Shown in pieces: positions 8,167 to 17,581 of a DNA stretch of 64,000 nt; within the stretch, counting starts at the first letter, position 1, and each line of letters opens with the position of its first letter. Made by a program: the position numbers and the translations under genes. Where the stretch lies: the NCBI GenBank assembly GCA_017937125.1, contig JAGBEH010000008.1:1-64000 (forward strand). Direction: 5' to 3'. This DNA is from Alistipes sp. (GTDB taxonomy: Bacteria; Bacteroidota; Bacteroidia; Bacteroidales; Rikenellaceae). Below the pieces are notes generated by a model. It was not told where the DNA came from. It ran no database searches and saw only the letters and a program-made list of their open reading frames with translations.

Positions 8167-9492
8167 ATGGGCATCAAATTTCGTTTGACCGTAATGAACT
8201 TCCTGCAATTTGCCGTGTGGGGTTCATATTTAGTATGTATCGGCAATTTCCTAGGACGCGTCGGACTGGGCGACTACATAGCGTGGTTCTACATAGCGCA
8301 GGGCGTAGTGTCGATATTTATGCCGGCAATCATAGGCGCGATAGCCGACAAGTTCATCCAGCCGCAACGTCTGTTAGGCATTTCGCACCTGCTCGCGGCG
8401 GGATTTATGCTCGCAGCGGCATATTTCGGGATGGAGGCGACGCGACTTACGGCCGCAGGGCTGCCGACATCCATCTGGCCGATATTCATCCCCTACCTCT
8501 TGAGCGTGGCATTCTATATGCCGACAATCGCGCTCTCCAACACGGTCGCATTCTCGATACTGAAATGCAACGGCTACGACACGGTGAAGGATTTCCCGCC
8601 GATCCGCGTATTCGGAACGGTAGGTTTCATCGCCGCAATGTGGTTCGTCAATTTCGTCGGGTTCGGGCTCGGACAGGACGCACAGTTCACCTATATGCAG
8701 CTCGTCGTCTGCGGCGCACTCGGACTGACGCTCGGTCTCTACTCGTTCTCGCTGCCCGAATGTCCTATCGACAAATCGGCCGACACGCAGAACAAAACGC
8801 TCGTACAACGTCTGGGGCTGGATGCGTTCGTCCTGTTCAAACAGAAAAAGATGGCTCTGTTCTTCATCTTCTCGATGCTGTTGGGCGTATCGCTGCAAAT
8901 CACGAACGGCTATGCAACCCCGTATATCAACAGCTTCGCCGCTTCGTCGCAAAGCTGGTTCGCGGAAAACCCCACCCTGCTCGTTTCGCTCTCGCAGGTT
9001 TCCGAAGCCCTCTGCATACTGCTCATCCCCTTCTTCCTCGGTAAATTCGGCATCAAGAAGGTTATGATGATAGCTATGTTCGCGTGGGTGCTGCGCTTCG
9101 GGTTCTTCGGCATAGGCAACACCGAAAGCGCTATGGGCATCGGCGCACTGCTGCTTTCGTGCATAGTCTACGGCGTAGCGTTCGATTTCTTCAACGTTTC
9201 GGGGGCGCTGTTCGTCGAGCAGGAGGCCGCAAAGCCTATGCAGGCAAGCGCACAAGGTCTGTTTATGCTTATGACCAACGGCATAGGCGCTTCGGTAGGC
9301 ACCTGGATAGCAGGCAAGGTCGTTTCGCACTTCTGCGACTGGCAAGGCGGCTACCTCGTCGCCCGCGAAGGCGTTGCAGGCGGCTGGCAGGCCACGTGGG
9401 GTATCTTCGCGGCGTATGCTCTTGCGGTGGCGCTGCTCTTCACGGTAATGTTCAAGTACAAACACAATCCCGCCGCCGTACAAAACAAATAG
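8167..9492 (+). CDS. MFS nucleoside permease, NupG-like
   Basis: A 441-aa inner-membrane transporter with about twelve hydrophobic helices. The start (MGIKFRLTVMNFLQFAVWGS) and motifs such as AWFYIAQGVVSIFMPAIIGAI, PPIRVFGTVGF and the late INGxGA-like MTNGIGASVGTW match the nucleoside:H+ symporter family that includes E. coli NupG and XapB. Its length is close to the family's. It likely imports nucleosides for salvage. The gene stands alone with its own promoter and a strong hairpin downstream. Confidence 0.88.
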   Translation: MGIKFRLTVMNFLQFAVWGSYLVCIGNFLGRVGLGDYIAWFYIAQGVVSIFMPAIIGAIADKFIQPQRLLGISHLLAAGFMLAAAYFGMEATRLTAAGLPTSIWPIFIPYLLSVAFYMPTIALSNTVAFSILKCNGYDTVKDFPPIRVFGTVGFIAAMWFVNFVGFGLGQDAQFTYMQLVVCGALGLTLGLYSFSLPECPIDKSADTQNKTLVQRLGLDAFVLFKQKKMALFFIFSMLLGVSLQITNGYATPYINSFAASSQSWFAENPTLLVSLSQVSEALCILLIPFFLGKFGIKKVMMIAMFAWVLRFGFFGIGNTESAMGIGALLLSCIVYGVAFDFFNVSGALFVEQEAAKPMQASAQGLFMLMTNGIGASVGTWIAGKVVSHFCDWQGGYLVAREGVAGGWQATWGIFAAYALAVALLFTVMFKYKHNPAAVQNK

Positions 9493-9573
9493 CCGCATAC
9501 GGCCGTACACCCGATCGGACGGACAGCCGCCGCGCGGGTCGGACGAAGATTGCAATGCCGCTAACGGCCTTAC

Positions 9574-9612
9574 ATATGAAATTTCCCGCCGGTATGGCGG
9601 GAAATTTCATAT
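9574..9612. terminator. Strong hairpin terminator
   Basis: Seventeen-base perfect inverted repeat ATATGAAATTTCCCGCC / GGCGGGAAATTTCATAT around GGTAT, between the permease gene and the next promoter. Confidence 0.8.
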
Positions 9613-9624
9613 CGTGCTGCGATA

Positions 9625-9658
9625 TTTGCCGAGGGTAACGTATTTTTTGCTATCTTTG
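9625..9658 (+). promoter_or_regulatory. Promoter of the WecA-like gene
   Basis: TTTG (9625-9628), 22 bases, TATCTTTG (9651-9658). A start near 9665 supports the ATG at 9677 rather than an earlier in-frame codon at 9614. Confidence 0.65.
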
Positions 9659-9676
9659 TCACTATACATTTTAGAA

Positions 9677-10843
9677 ATGGAAATTGTTATACCCCACATA
9701 ATATCCATTGTCGTATCTTTCGCAGCGGTCTGCTTCATACACCCGCTGTTAGTGAAGATAGCTATCAAAAAGCATATAGTCGATAGCCCCAACGAGCGCA
9801 AGTTCCAAGATGCCCCCGTGCCTACTATGGGCGGCATCGCGGTATTTTTCGGCATTGCCGTCAGCCTTGTCTGCACAACCGTATTTACGGGCATATCGCT
9901 GCCGCCCGCCCTCATAGCAGCCCTGTTCACGATGCTGTGTCTCGGCACTCTCGACGACATATCCGACATCCCGCCCGTCGTACGTCTGATCGTTCAGGCG
10001 GTCGCCGTACTCGCCCTGATGTTCTTTTGCGGATACTCGCTCGACAATCTGCACGGGTTGTGGGGGCTGGACGTCATACCGCTCGCGGCCGCACTGCCGC
10101 TGACGCTGTTCTCGGTCGTAGGCATCATCAACGCTATGAATCTCATCGACGGCGTGGACGGCCTGTCTTCGGGTCTCTGCATACTCTATTCTACGGTTTT
10201 CGGCATAGCATTCATCCTTGCGGGCGATACGGCTATGACGGTTATGTGCCTGTCGGCGATCGGGGCGCTGATACCCTTCTTTATGCACAACGCCTTCGGC
10301 CGCACATCCAAAATGTACATCGGCAACGGAGGGACGATGCTTATGGGACTTATGCTCTCCGTCGCCGTAACGGTTATGGTCGGGGACGAGACATTCGTCT
10401 CGATATTCGACGCCCGCGGATACTCGGTGGTGCCGTTCACTATGGCCGTGCTGTCGATACCCGTATTCGACACGCTGAGAGTAATGACGAGACGCATACT
10501 GCACGGCACATCCCCGTTCCACGCCGACAGAACCCACCTGCACCATATGTTCATCAGGCTGGGCTTCTCGCACGTAGGTACGACATTGCGGATAACGGCA
10601 CTGAACTGTATGGTCATCGGCATCTGGGCGCTCAGCGCATATCTGGGAGCCGACACCGACCTGCAATTCTACATCGTAATCGCCGCAGGGACGCTGGCGA
10701 CTGCGGGGCTATATGCGACGGTCGAAGCCATAGAGCGCCGCTACCCCGAACAGACCGCGCGTTTCATAGAGCACAACTTCCGCACGAAACCGAAGCGCGA
10801 CGGCATATTTCTGTTTTTGCAAAAACTGATGGACAGCATATGA
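9677..10843 (+). CDS. WecA/MraY-family UDP-sugar:undecaprenyl-phosphate sugar-1-phosphate transferase
   Basis: A 388-aa polytopic membrane enzyme that should load a sugar-1-phosphate onto undecaprenyl phosphate to begin a surface glycan. Family motifs are present: DSPNERKFQDAPVPTMGG near residue 40, the catalytic Asp pair in GTLDDI near 95, NLIDGVDGLSSG near 155 and the HADRTHLHH loop near 285. These point to the WecA/TagO/WbpL branch rather than MraY itself. The last bases overlap the next gene (ATGA), so the two are translationally coupled. Confidence 0.92.
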   Translation: MEIVIPHIISIVVSFAAVCFIHPLLVKIAIKKHIVDSPNERKFQDAPVPTMGGIAVFFGIAVSLVCTTVFTGISLPPALIAALFTMLCLGTLDDISDIPPVVRLIVQAVAVLALMFFCGYSLDNLHGLWGLDVIPLAAALPLTLFSVVGIINAMNLIDGVDGLSSGLCILYSTVFGIAFILAGDTAMTVMCLSAIGALIPFFMHNAFGRTSKMYIGNGGTMLMGLMLSVAVTVMVGDETFVSIFDARGYSVVPFTMAVLSIPVFDTLRVMTRRILHGTSPFHADRTHLHHMFIRLGFSHVGTTLRITALNCMVIGIWALSAYLGADTDLQFYIVIAAGTLATAGLYATVEAIERRYPEQTARFIEHNFRTKPKRDGIFLFLQKLMDSI

Positions 10844-11493
10844 AAAAAATCGTCATTCCCCGCATCGACATCGGAAACGCACCGGCACCGACATCGGACA
10901 CACTGTCCGCAGCATTGGAAAGCCGAGGGCTGTATCAGCCGCTCGGGGAGGTGAACTGGGACGAATACCCGTATCGACCCGATGTTTCGCTGCATCTGGG
11001 GGCCGACGGGCAATATCTGTATGTTCGGTTCGACGTCCGAGGTCTCGGGCTGAAGGCCGTATGCACCGAGGACAATTCGCCCGTATGGCAGGACAGCTGT
11101 GTGGAGATATTCATCGGCTCGCCCGACGGCTGCGGCTATTTCAACTTCGAGATGAACTGCATAGGGACACTGCTGGCAGCCAAACGCAGGTCCCGCAACG
11201 AGGATGTGGTCCACTTCGCGCCCGATGTTATGTCACGCATCCTGCGCCGCACGTCGCTCGCACACGAGCCTTTCGACGAGAAAGAGGGCATTCACGAATG
11301 GAGCGCCGTTCTGGGCATACCGTTCGCACTGCTCGGGTTCGCCGAGGGGGAACGTCCCGCAATGCTGCGTGCCAATTTCTACAAATGTGCGGATGAAACG
11401 GCAAACCCGCATTATGTCAGCTGGGCGCCGATACGCACACCGTCGCCCGATTTCCACCGCCCCGAATTTTTCGGCGAATTGTATTTCGAATAA
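10840..11493 (+). CDS. CBM9-like carbohydrate-binding domain protein
   Basis: A 217-aa protein without a signal peptide. The layout (VNWDEYPYRPDVSLHLGADGQYLYVRFDV ... WQDSCVEIFI ... YFNFEMNCIGTLLAAKR) matches the CBM9-like/DOMON beta-sandwich found in Bacteroidetes carbohydrate-active proteins. The ATG overlaps the stop of the transferase gene by four bases. Without an export signal a cytoplasmic sugar-binding or enzymatic role is possible, but I cannot assign one. Confidence 0.75.
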   Translation: MKKIVIPRIDIGNAPAPTSDTLSAALESRGLYQPLGEVNWDEYPYRPDVSLHLGADGQYLYVRFDVRGLGLKAVCTEDNSPVWQDSCVEIFIGSPDGCGYFNFEMNCIGTLLAAKRRSRNEDVVHFAPDVMSRILRRTSLAHEPFDEKEGIHEWSAVLGIPFALLGFAEGERPAMLRANFYKCADETANPHYVSWAPIRTPSPDFHRPEFFGELYFE

Positions 11494-11509
11494 CCTTAAC
11501 TACGAATAA

Positions 11510-12601
11510 ATGAACACCGACGAACTGAAAACCATTGCATCGCACTTCCTGCTCGAAGGCACCGTCGAACGAATAACGCCGATGGGTGCGGGATTCATCA
11601 ACGACACTCTCAAGGTCATTACCGCGGGGTTTGCACCCGATTACATCCTCCAGCGTAAGAACCGCGCCATATTCCCCGACATTCCCGCAATGATGAACAA
11701 CATACTGGCCGTCACGGACCATATCCGCCAAAAGGTAACGGCCGCAGGAGGCGACCCGCACCGCGAGGTGCTGACGGTAGTGCTCACGGATGAAGGCCTG
11801 CCCTACTACCGCACCGACGGCGGCGAATACTGGACGATGTGCCGATTCATAGACGGGTCGGTTACCTACGACCGTGCCGACACTCCCGAACTGGCGTACA
11901 AGGGCGGAGCGGGCATAGGCAAATTCCAGTCGCAGTTAGCCGATTTCACCACCCCTTTGGCCGAAACGATAAAGGGTTTCCATGACATAGAATGGCGGTT
12001 CAGGCAGTGGGACGAGGCGCTCGCGCGCGATGCCGCAGGCAGACGCGGATCGCTTGCCCGCGAAATAGAATGGATAGAATCGCGCCGCAAGGAGATGTCG
12101 TCATTCCGCGCGCTCGTCGATAACGGCGTCATACCCATACGTGTCACGCACAACGACACCAAAATCAGCAACATACTTTTCGACGACAAAGGCGAAGTGC
12201 TCTGCGTCATAGACCTCGATACGGTTATGAGCAGCACCTCGCTGAATGATTTCGGCGATGCGATACGCTCGTATGCCAATACGGGAGCCGAAGACGACCG
12301 CGACCTCGGCCGGGTGGCACTCGATATGTCGGTATTCCGCAGCTATGCGGACGGCTATCTGTCGCAGCGCCGCTCGACGCTCGTACAGTCGGAACTCGAC
12401 TGGCTGGCATTCTCGGCACGGTACATAACCTACGAGCAGGTGTTGCGGTTCCTGATGGACTATATCGACGGCGATACGTATTACAAGATCGGCTACCCCG
12501 AGCACAACCTCGTCCGCACGCACGCCCAATACGCACTGTTGCAGAGTATGGAACGGCAGTACGACGATATGTGCGGCGTTATCGCCGAATTGGCGAAATA
12601 A
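11510..12601 (+). CDS. Aminoglycoside-phosphotransferase-fold sugar kinase, NahK-like
   Basis: A 363-aa cytoplasmic kinase of the APH fold. The Brenner motif HNDTKISNILFD (catalytic Asp, Mg-binding Asn, near residue 210) and the metal-binding VIDLDTVM (near 235) are intact. The pattern YILQRKNRAIFPDIPAMMNN near residue 50 and the overall length fit N-acetylhexosamine 1-kinase-like enzymes. The preceding glycan gene and sugar-binding protein make an amino-sugar substrate plausible. Start is 16 bp after the previous stop. Confidence 0.82.
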   Translation: MNTDELKTIASHFLLEGTVERITPMGAGFINDTLKVITAGFAPDYILQRKNRAIFPDIPAMMNNILAVTDHIRQKVTAAGGDPHREVLTVVLTDEGLPYYRTDGGEYWTMCRFIDGSVTYDRADTPELAYKGGAGIGKFQSQLADFTTPLAETIKGFHDIEWRFRQWDEALARDAAGRRGSLAREIEWIESRRKEMSSFRALVDNGVIPIRVTHNDTKISNILFDDKGEVLCVIDLDTVMSSTSLNDFGDAIRSYANTGAEDDRDLGRVALDMSVFRSYADGYLSQRRSTLVQSELDWLAFSARYITYEQVLRFLMDYIDGDTYYKIGYPEHNLVRTHAQYALLQSMERQYDDMCGVIAELAK

Positions 12602-12777
12602 CGGTGAACGGCAACAAGGATTCAGTGTCGCGCAGGGTGCAAGTTTACGGATTTACGGCAGCGGAGTCCACGGGTACGCAGCCTACACGGACTGCCTTTC
12701 TCCACCGCGACAACGAAAAGTTATAGACACGCGACCATACGCCTACGCCAGCGTACCGACGGCTGTGCATAAACGAC

Positions 12778-12810
12778 TTGCCCCCGTCCGAGAGTTTCGG
12801 ACGGGGGCAA
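12778..12810. terminator. Bidirectional hairpin terminator
   Basis: Perfect inverted repeat TTGCCCCCGTCCGA / TCGGACGGGGGCAA between the convergent kinase and TPR genes. The space 12602-12777 shows nothing else I recognise. Confidence 0.75.
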
Positions 12811-12871
12811 TCCATTCCTATGGCAGATGCGGGCTATCGAGGAACTGCCCCGCACCGTATGTCACGACCCG

Positions 12872-13855
12872 CTATTTCGCTGCCGTCGTCAAATCCTCGA
12901 CGGACTTTTTGGCCGCCTCGACATTCGACCCTTCGGTCACCTTCCTCAAAGCCGCAATAGCCTTGTCCCTCAAAGCGGCATCCTTGTTACCTCCGGCATT
13001 GTACTTGGCGTTATAGGCGGCACCCACAAGGAAATATACGTCGCTACGGTCGGCCGCATCGACCTGTGCATTCGCGGTCTCCTCGCCCAGCTCGATGACC
13101 TTGTCGTAGTTTTTCATTCCGTTATAGGCCTGAATACGCACCTTGTAAGCCAGAGCATCGGCAGGATTCGCCGCAAGCATCGTATCGGCCATCGCAATGA
13201 TGCCGTCGTAATCGTTGGCGGCCTGCAACTTGGCAACCTCGTTCAACGTATAGTGAGCCATCATCTCGTTAGCCTTCGCAACGGCATCGCCGTAACGTTC
13301 GGGCGACATCGCCGCAACATTGCGGTAAACATCCATACCCTTCTGATATTCGCCCGACTCACAATAGCTCATCGCGAGATTGAGAGCCATCTCCGTGTTG
13401 CGGGGATTGGCCGCATAGCCCTTTGCGAATATTTCGGCAGCCGCAGCATAGTCCTTGTTGTTGTAGGCCTCGCCGCCCTGCACCTGATATACCTTCGCCA
13501 GCATAGCTTTCGCCTTCAACGCCGTCTGCGACTCGCCGTAAAGTTCCGCCCTGTCGGCCGCGACGGAGAGTTTCTCGACAGCCGCGTCATACTGTTTCTG
13601 GCTCGCCGACCTCAAACCCGCATTCAGATAAGCCACGGGGATATATTTCTTTGCCGTTGCCACACAGTTCAGAACCGTGGGATCCTCGGAATCGATACCT
13701 GCATCCACGAACTCCTCAAGCAGAGTCGAAGCCTTGGCATAATCCTTCTCCTGCAAAGCCTTTACGCCGTCGTTATACTTGGTGATCAACTCATTCTGTG
13801 CGGATACGGCACATACGGTCATCAAAGCGACCGCCAAAGAAAACAGTCTTTTCAT
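12872..13855 (-). CDS. Exported tetratricopeptide-repeat protein
   Basis: A 327-aa protein with a signal peptide (residues 1-19, ending AVSA) and Ala/Tyr-rich helical repeats of TPR type through the mature part, for example YNDGVKALQEKDYAKASTLL near 27 and YNNKDYAAAAEIFAKGYAAN near 135. It is probably a periplasmic scaffold for protein-protein contacts; no partner can be named. It has a good promoter upstream. Confidence 0.82.
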   Translation of the reverse strand: MKRLFSLAVALMTVCAVSAQNELITKYNDGVKALQEKDYAKASTLLEEFVDAGIDSEDPTVLNCVATAKKYIPVAYLNAGLRSASQKQYDAAVEKLSVAADRAELYGESQTALKAKAMLAKVYQVQGGEAYNNKDYAAAAEIFAKGYAANPRNTEMALNLAMSYCESGEYQKGMDVYRNVAAMSPERYGDAVAKANEMMAHYTLNEVAKLQAANDYDGIIAMADTMLAANPADALAYKVRIQAYNGMKNYDKVIELGEETANAQVDAADRSDVYFLVGAAYNAKYNAGGNKDAALRDKAIAALRKVTEGSNVEAAKKSVEDLTTAAK

Positions 13856-13934
13856 ATCGTCATAATGTTTTTAATTGTTATCCGTTTTGCCTGTTTTATG
13901 TCGTAAAGTTCGCATTTGCGCCCTTTTCGATCTA

Positions 13935-13965
13935 CAAAAATAGATTTTTAATTTGTAAAATCAAA
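13935..13965 (-). promoter_or_regulatory. Promoter of the TPR gene
   Basis: On the minus strand TTTG (13965-13962), 19 bases, TATTTTTG (13942-13935), about 80 bp before the ATG. The -33 element overlaps the last codons of tadA. Confidence 0.65.
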
Positions 13966-14407
13966 ACGACTGTCTCAAATCGGCGAAAAAACCGCTGACG
14001 AGCCGTTCGCATTCCTCGCCGAGCACCCCTGCCGTAACTTTCGTCCGCGGATGGAGTATCGTCCCGCCGACGGTCGTGTAACCTCGTTTAGGGTCGGCAG
14101 CCCCGTAAACCAGCCGCCCGACCTGACTCCACGCTATGGCTCCCGCACACATTACGCACGGCTCGACCGTTACGTACAACGTGCATTCGTTCAGGTATTT
14201 GCCGCCCAATGTCGAAGCGGCGGCCGTAATGGCCTGCAACTCGGCGTGCGCCGTCGCGTCGCACAAGGTCTCGACGAGATTGTGCCCGCGTCCGACGACG
14301 GCGCCGTTCGCCACGACTACCGCCCCTATGGGCACTTCTCCCTCGTCCAACGCTTTTTGCGCCTCGTTTAGTGCGAGGCGCATATATTTTTCGTCTTCGT
14401 TCGTCAT
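13961..14407 (-). CDS. tadA: tRNA adenosine(34) deaminase
   Basis: A 148-aa zinc deaminase that converts A34 of tRNA-Arg to inosine. The catalytic HAE (TAHAELQAI, near residue 53) and the zinc PCxxC (EPCVMCAGAI, near 83) are intact, and length is typical. I set the ATG at 14407; an extension to 14455 would enter the upstream gene. The 7-bp gap to that gene suggests co-transcription. Confidence 0.93.
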   Translation of the reverse strand: MTNEDEKYMRLALNEAQKALDEGEVPIGAVVVANGAVVGRGHNLVETLCDATAHAELQAITAAASTLGGKYLNECTLYVTVEPCVMCAGAIAWSQVGRLVYGAADPKRGYTTVGGTILHPRTKVTAGVLGEECERLVSGFFADLRQSF

Positions 14408-14414
14408 CGCGTTT

Positions 14415-14915
14415 CTACCAAGCATTGAAAATGACGGGCATAGAGAAGCGTACATTCACATTCCGCCCGTCCTGAACGGCAGGCTGCCATTTCGGACTGA
14501 GATTGACCACCCGCTTCAGCTCCCTGACCAGTTCTTCGTCCGCCACGGGGGTGCGGTCGGCATTCAGAGCCTTTTCGAAGCAGGCCTCGCCGTCGGTCGA
14601 AACTACGAACACGACCGTCACACTCATCGACGATTTGCCCGATTGGCGCAGTGCCGAGAGGGTCGATTTCGGACACTTCATCTGCCGTTGCGCCCACTCG
14701 CGAAATTCGTACAGTGAACCTCTTTTCCCGAAAACGGGCATCTGCCGCACTTGCATCAGCGTGGGGGCGTTCGGGTCGGGATTCTTGTCGGCGACCTGTT
14801 CGGCAGCGGGCTTTTCGGCCGCGCCGTCTTTGGGTTTCTTCGCAAAAGTCTCGCCGCAGACGGAGACCGTCATTATGGCAGCAAGTACGAAACAAAGCAG
14901 TTTCGAATATTTCAT
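14415..14915 (-). CDS. Secreted TonB-C-terminal-domain-like protein
   Basis: A 166-aa protein with a signal peptide (residues 1-25, ending TFAK) and a Lys/Ala/Pro-rich spacer. The C-terminal module (VTVVFVVSTDGEACFEKALNADRTP ... RVVNLSPKWQPAVQDGRNVNVRFSMPVIF) has the pattern of the TonB C-terminal domain. It has no membrane anchor of the usual TonB type and lacks the long periplasmic arm, so it is more likely a periplasmic TonB-domain protein than an energy transducer. The gene precedes tadA by 7 bp. Confidence 0.75.
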   Translation of the reverse strand: MKYSKLLCFVLAAIMTVSVCGETFAKKPKDGAAEKPAAEQVADKNPDPNAPTLMQVRQMPVFGKRGSLYEFREWAQRQMKCPKSTLSALRQSGKSSMSVTVVFVVSTDGEACFEKALNADRTPVADEELVRELKRVVNLSPKWQPAVQDGRNVNVRFSMPVIFNAW

Positions 14916-14932
14916 AGCAGTATAGTTTTGTA

Positions 14933-14940
14933 CAAATATA
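14933..14940 (-). promoter_or_regulatory. -7 element for the TonB-domain gene/tadA operon
   Basis: TATATTTG on the minus strand, 18 bp before the ATG at 14915. No clear -33 box is visible at the right distance. Confidence 0.5.
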
Positions 14941-14983
14941 ACTATTTTTGCCCCGACAGGCTATATTTTCGCCCGAAAATATT

Positions 14984-14991
14984 TACTTTTG
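14984..14991 (+). promoter_or_regulatory. -7 element for aspS
   Basis: TACTTTTG, 39 bp before the aspS ATG. A TTTG lies at 14947-14950, but the spacer of 33 is too long, so only the -7 box is supported. Confidence 0.5.
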
Positions 14992-15030
14992 TATCCGTTA
15001 AGGAGCAAACAAGCAAAACGACATAAAATT

Positions 15031-16785
15031 ATGTACAGAACTCATACGTGCGGCAGTTTAAGAGCCGAAAACGTAAATCAGACAGTTACGCTCGCGGGCT
15101 GGGTGCAGAAGGTGCGCAATCTCGGGGCAATGACATTCATCGACCTGCGCGACCGTTACGGCATCACGCAAATCGTTGTCGAGGAGCATTCGGACGAAGC
15201 TACGCGTGCCGCTGCGGCCGAGCTCGGCCGCGAATACGTGCTTCAGGTTACGGGCAAGGTCATCGAACGCGAAGCCAAGAACCCGAAGATGCCGACGGGC
15301 GACATCGAGGTCGCCGCATCGGAGATAAAGATACTCAACCGTGCGCAGACGCCTCCGTTCACAATCGAGGAGCACTCGGACGGCGGCGACGACCTGCGAA
15401 TGAAATACCGCTATCTCGACCTGCGCCGTCCACCGCTTCAGCGCGCGATGATACTGCGTCACCGTATGGCTCACGCCGTACGTACGTTCCTCGACGGCGA
15501 GGGATTTCTGGAGATAGAGACTCCGTATCTTATCAAGTCCACGCCCGAAGGCGCCCGCGACTTCGTCGTGCCGAGCCGTATGAACCCCAACCAGTTCTAC
15601 GCTCTGCCCCAGTCGCCGCAGACGCTCAAGCAGCTGCTTATGGTGGCGGGCTACGACCGTTATTTCCAGATAGTCCGCTGTTTCCGCGACGAGGATTTGC
15701 GTGCCGACCGCCAGCCCGAGTTCACGCAGATAGACTGCGAGATGTCGTTCGTCGAGCAGGAGGACGTCATCGAGGTTTTCGAGCGTATGATGCGCTATAT
15801 GTTCAAGGAGATTATCGGTGTGGAGATTGCCGAAAAGCTGCCGCGAATGGCGTGGATAGACGCTATGGAGAAGTACGGTTCGGACAAGCCCGACCTGCGC
15901 TTCGGTATGGAGATACACGAAATTTCGGATTTGGTGAAAGGACACGGCTTCTCGGTCTTCGAGGATGCCGAGTACATCGGCGCCATAGCTGCCGAAGGGT
16001 GCGCGTCGTATACCCGCAAACAGATAGACGAGCTTACCGAGTTTGTGAAGCGTCCGCAGGTGGGTGCCAAAGGTCTCGTATGGATACGTCTCGATGCCGA
16101 CGGCGGTATAAAGTCGTCTATAGATAAGTTCTACTCGGCCGACGACCTGCGCGCCGTTGCCGAGCGTTGCGGCGCAAAGGCGGGCGACCTCGTATTGGTT
16201 ATCTGCGGTGCCAAGTTCAAGGCACTCGGGCAGCTGTGCGACCTGCGTCTGGAGATGGGCGAGCGTCTCGGTCTGCGCGACCGTGCGAAGTTCGCACCTC
16301 TGTGGGTCGTGGATTTCCCGATGTTCGAGTGGGACGAGGAGACGCAGCGTTTCTACGCTATGCACCACCCGTTCACCTCGCCCAAACCCGAAGATGTGCA
16401 GTATCTCGAAAGCGACCCCGCACGCGTACGCGCCAATGCCTATGATTTCGTCTGCAACGGCACGGAGGTCGGCGGCGGTTCGATACGTATCCACGACCAG
16501 CAGTTGCAGTCGCTCATATTCAAGTGTTTGGGCTTCACTCCCGAGAAAGCGGAGGAGCAATTCGGCTTCCTGATGAATGCTTTCCGCTATGGGGCGCCTC
16601 CTCACGGAGGTCTGGCATTCGGCTTCGACCGTATGTGCTCGCTCTTCGGCGGTGCGGACTCCATACGCGACTATATTGCATTCCCGAAGAACAACGCAGG
16701 CCGCGACGTGATGCTCGATGCCCCGTCGGCGATAGACAAGGCGCAGCTGGACGAGTTGTTCCTCGATTTGAAGAGGGTGGAATAG
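15031..16785 (+). CDS. aspS: Aspartyl-tRNA synthetase
   Basis: A 584-aa class II synthetase charging tRNA-Asp. The N-terminal OB-fold anticodon domain ([26 protein letters not shown]) precedes class II motif 2 ([18 protein letters not shown]), the bacterial GAD insertion (about 280-410) and motif 3 ([10 protein letters not shown] near 540). Length is normal for the bacterial form. The ATG at 15031 gives the usual MYRTHTCG start; upstream codons in frame would overlap the promoter. Confidence 0.98.
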   Translation: MYRTHTCGSLRAENVNQTVTLAGWVQKVRNLGAMTFIDLRDRYGITQIVVEEHSDEATRAAAAELGREYVLQVTGKVIEREAKNPKMPTGDIEVAASEIKILNRAQTPPFTIEEHSDGGDDLRMKYRYLDLRRPPLQRAMILRHRMAHAVRTFLDGEGFLEIETPYLIKSTPEGARDFVVPSRMNPNQFYALPQSPQTLKQLLMVAGYDRYFQIVRCFRDEDLRADRQPEFTQIDCEMSFVEQEDVIEVFERMMRYMFKEIIGVEIAEKLPRMAWIDAMEKYGSDKPDLRFGMEIHEISDLVKGHGFSVFEDAEYIGAIAAEGCASYTRKQIDELTEFVKRPQVGAKGLVWIRLDADGGIKSSIDKFYSADDLRAVAERCGAKAGDLVLVICGAKFKALGQLCDLRLEMGERLGLRDRAKFAPLWVVDFPMFEWDEETQRFYAMHHPFTSPKPEDVQYLESDPARVRANAYDFVCNGTEVGGGSIRIHDQQLQSLIFKCLGFTPEKAEEQFGFLMNAFRYGAPPHGGLAFGFDRMCSLFGGADSIRDYIAFPKNNAGRDVMLDAPSAIDKAQLDELFLDLKRVE

Positions 16786-16798
16786 ATACATTCCGTTA

Positions 16799-16838
16799 TA
16801 AACACAACGGCAGTCTATTTCGACTGCCGTTGTGTTTA
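16799..16838. terminator. aspS terminator, bidirectional
   Basis: Inverted repeat AAACACAACGGCAGTC / GACTGCCGTTGTGTTT between convergent aspS and the DUF2752 gene. Confidence 0.8.
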
Positions 16839-16842
16839 TATA

Positions 16843-17244
16843 TTAGATATACGAAGATAATATCGTGTGCCACATCGATGTATTGCGGAAAAACCACCAT
16901 ATTATCATCAGGACAGCATAACACGATACTATTTTTATATTCATAACTATCGATTTGAGTTTTCGCATCGAGCCTTTTCGTGAAATAACGGTAATCGAAA
17001 TCAGTATTACATAAGGTGATATGACTATTAAATAGGGATTATGCCAAAATGCCGATTTTAAATCTCCGAGCAACAAATCGGCAATTGCACGTTGCGCTCC
17101 GCACATCGGACAATCATATCCGCTGACAGAACGAAATATACATCTCGGTGCATAAGTCCAATCGTGCAAATAAAAGACAATATAAATCATCCATAAACAA
17201 TAGCAGACGACCGGCAATACATAAACGATATTTCGGGTTTTCAC
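16843..17244 (-). CDS. DUF2752 membrane protein
   Basis: A 133-aa small membrane protein with about three hydrophobic helices and the DUF2752 signature CPMCGAQRAIADLLLGD near residue 45. The start is GTG (17244), 10 bases after the stop of the upstream gene, so translation is probably coupled. The function of this family is unknown. Pairing with a TM2 protein is common in Bacteroidetes. Confidence 0.8.
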   Translation of the reverse strand: MKTRNIVYVLPVVCYCLWMIYIVFYLHDWTYAPRCIFRSVSGYDCPMCGAQRAIADLLLGDLKSAFWHNPYLIVISPYVILISITVISRKGSMRKLKSIVMNIKIVSCYAVLMIIWWFFRNTSMWHTILSSYI

Positions 17245-17254
17245 TCGAATACCG

Positions 17255-17581
17255 TTAGCGATTATCGGTGTTGCAAATCCGCTTACCTTCCGAATCGGTA
17301 AAATTGCCCATAGCTATGATGATAAAATCTATCAATGTCCATATTCCGCATATTCCCAATGTGAAAAGTTGGAGTATACCGGTTCCGGTTTTTCCGACAT
17401 AAAAGCGATGAATGCCTAATCCTCCGACAAAAAAGCATAAAAGAAGAGTCGTAATCCAATCTTTGTCGCTCTTGTCGGGATCAAATTCATTCGATTTGGA
17501 TTGTTTTCTGACTGCGCATCCGCATTTTACACATACAACGGCTTCATCATTGATTTCTGCGCCGCAATTACTGCAAAACAT
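17255..17581 (-). CDS. Zinc-ribbon and TM2-domain membrane protein
   Basis: A 108-aa protein. The N-terminus is a zinc ribbon (MFCSNCGAEI ... CVKCGCAV, four Cys), followed by a TM2 domain (LLCFFVGGLGIHRFYVGKTGTGILQLFTLG, two membrane helices with the GxHRFYxG turn). The molecular role is unknown. It lies directly upstream of the DUF2752 gene in the same direction. Confidence 0.88.
   Translation of the reverse strand: MFCSNCGAEINDEAVVCVKCGCAVRKQSKSNEFDPDKSDKDWITTLLLCFFVGGLGIHRFYVGKTGTGILQLFTLGICGIWTLIDFIIIAMGNFTDSEGKRICNTDNR

Noticed and set aside
14947-14991. Full promoter for aspS
   Set aside because: The -7 element is good, but the nearest TTTG is 33 bases away, outside the usual 19-23.
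15058-16791. Long minus-strand ORF opposite aspS
   Set aside because: Antisense shadow of a well-recognised gene in GC-rich sequence; same reasoning for similar long shadows opposite the PHP, rarA, ricT and metK genes.
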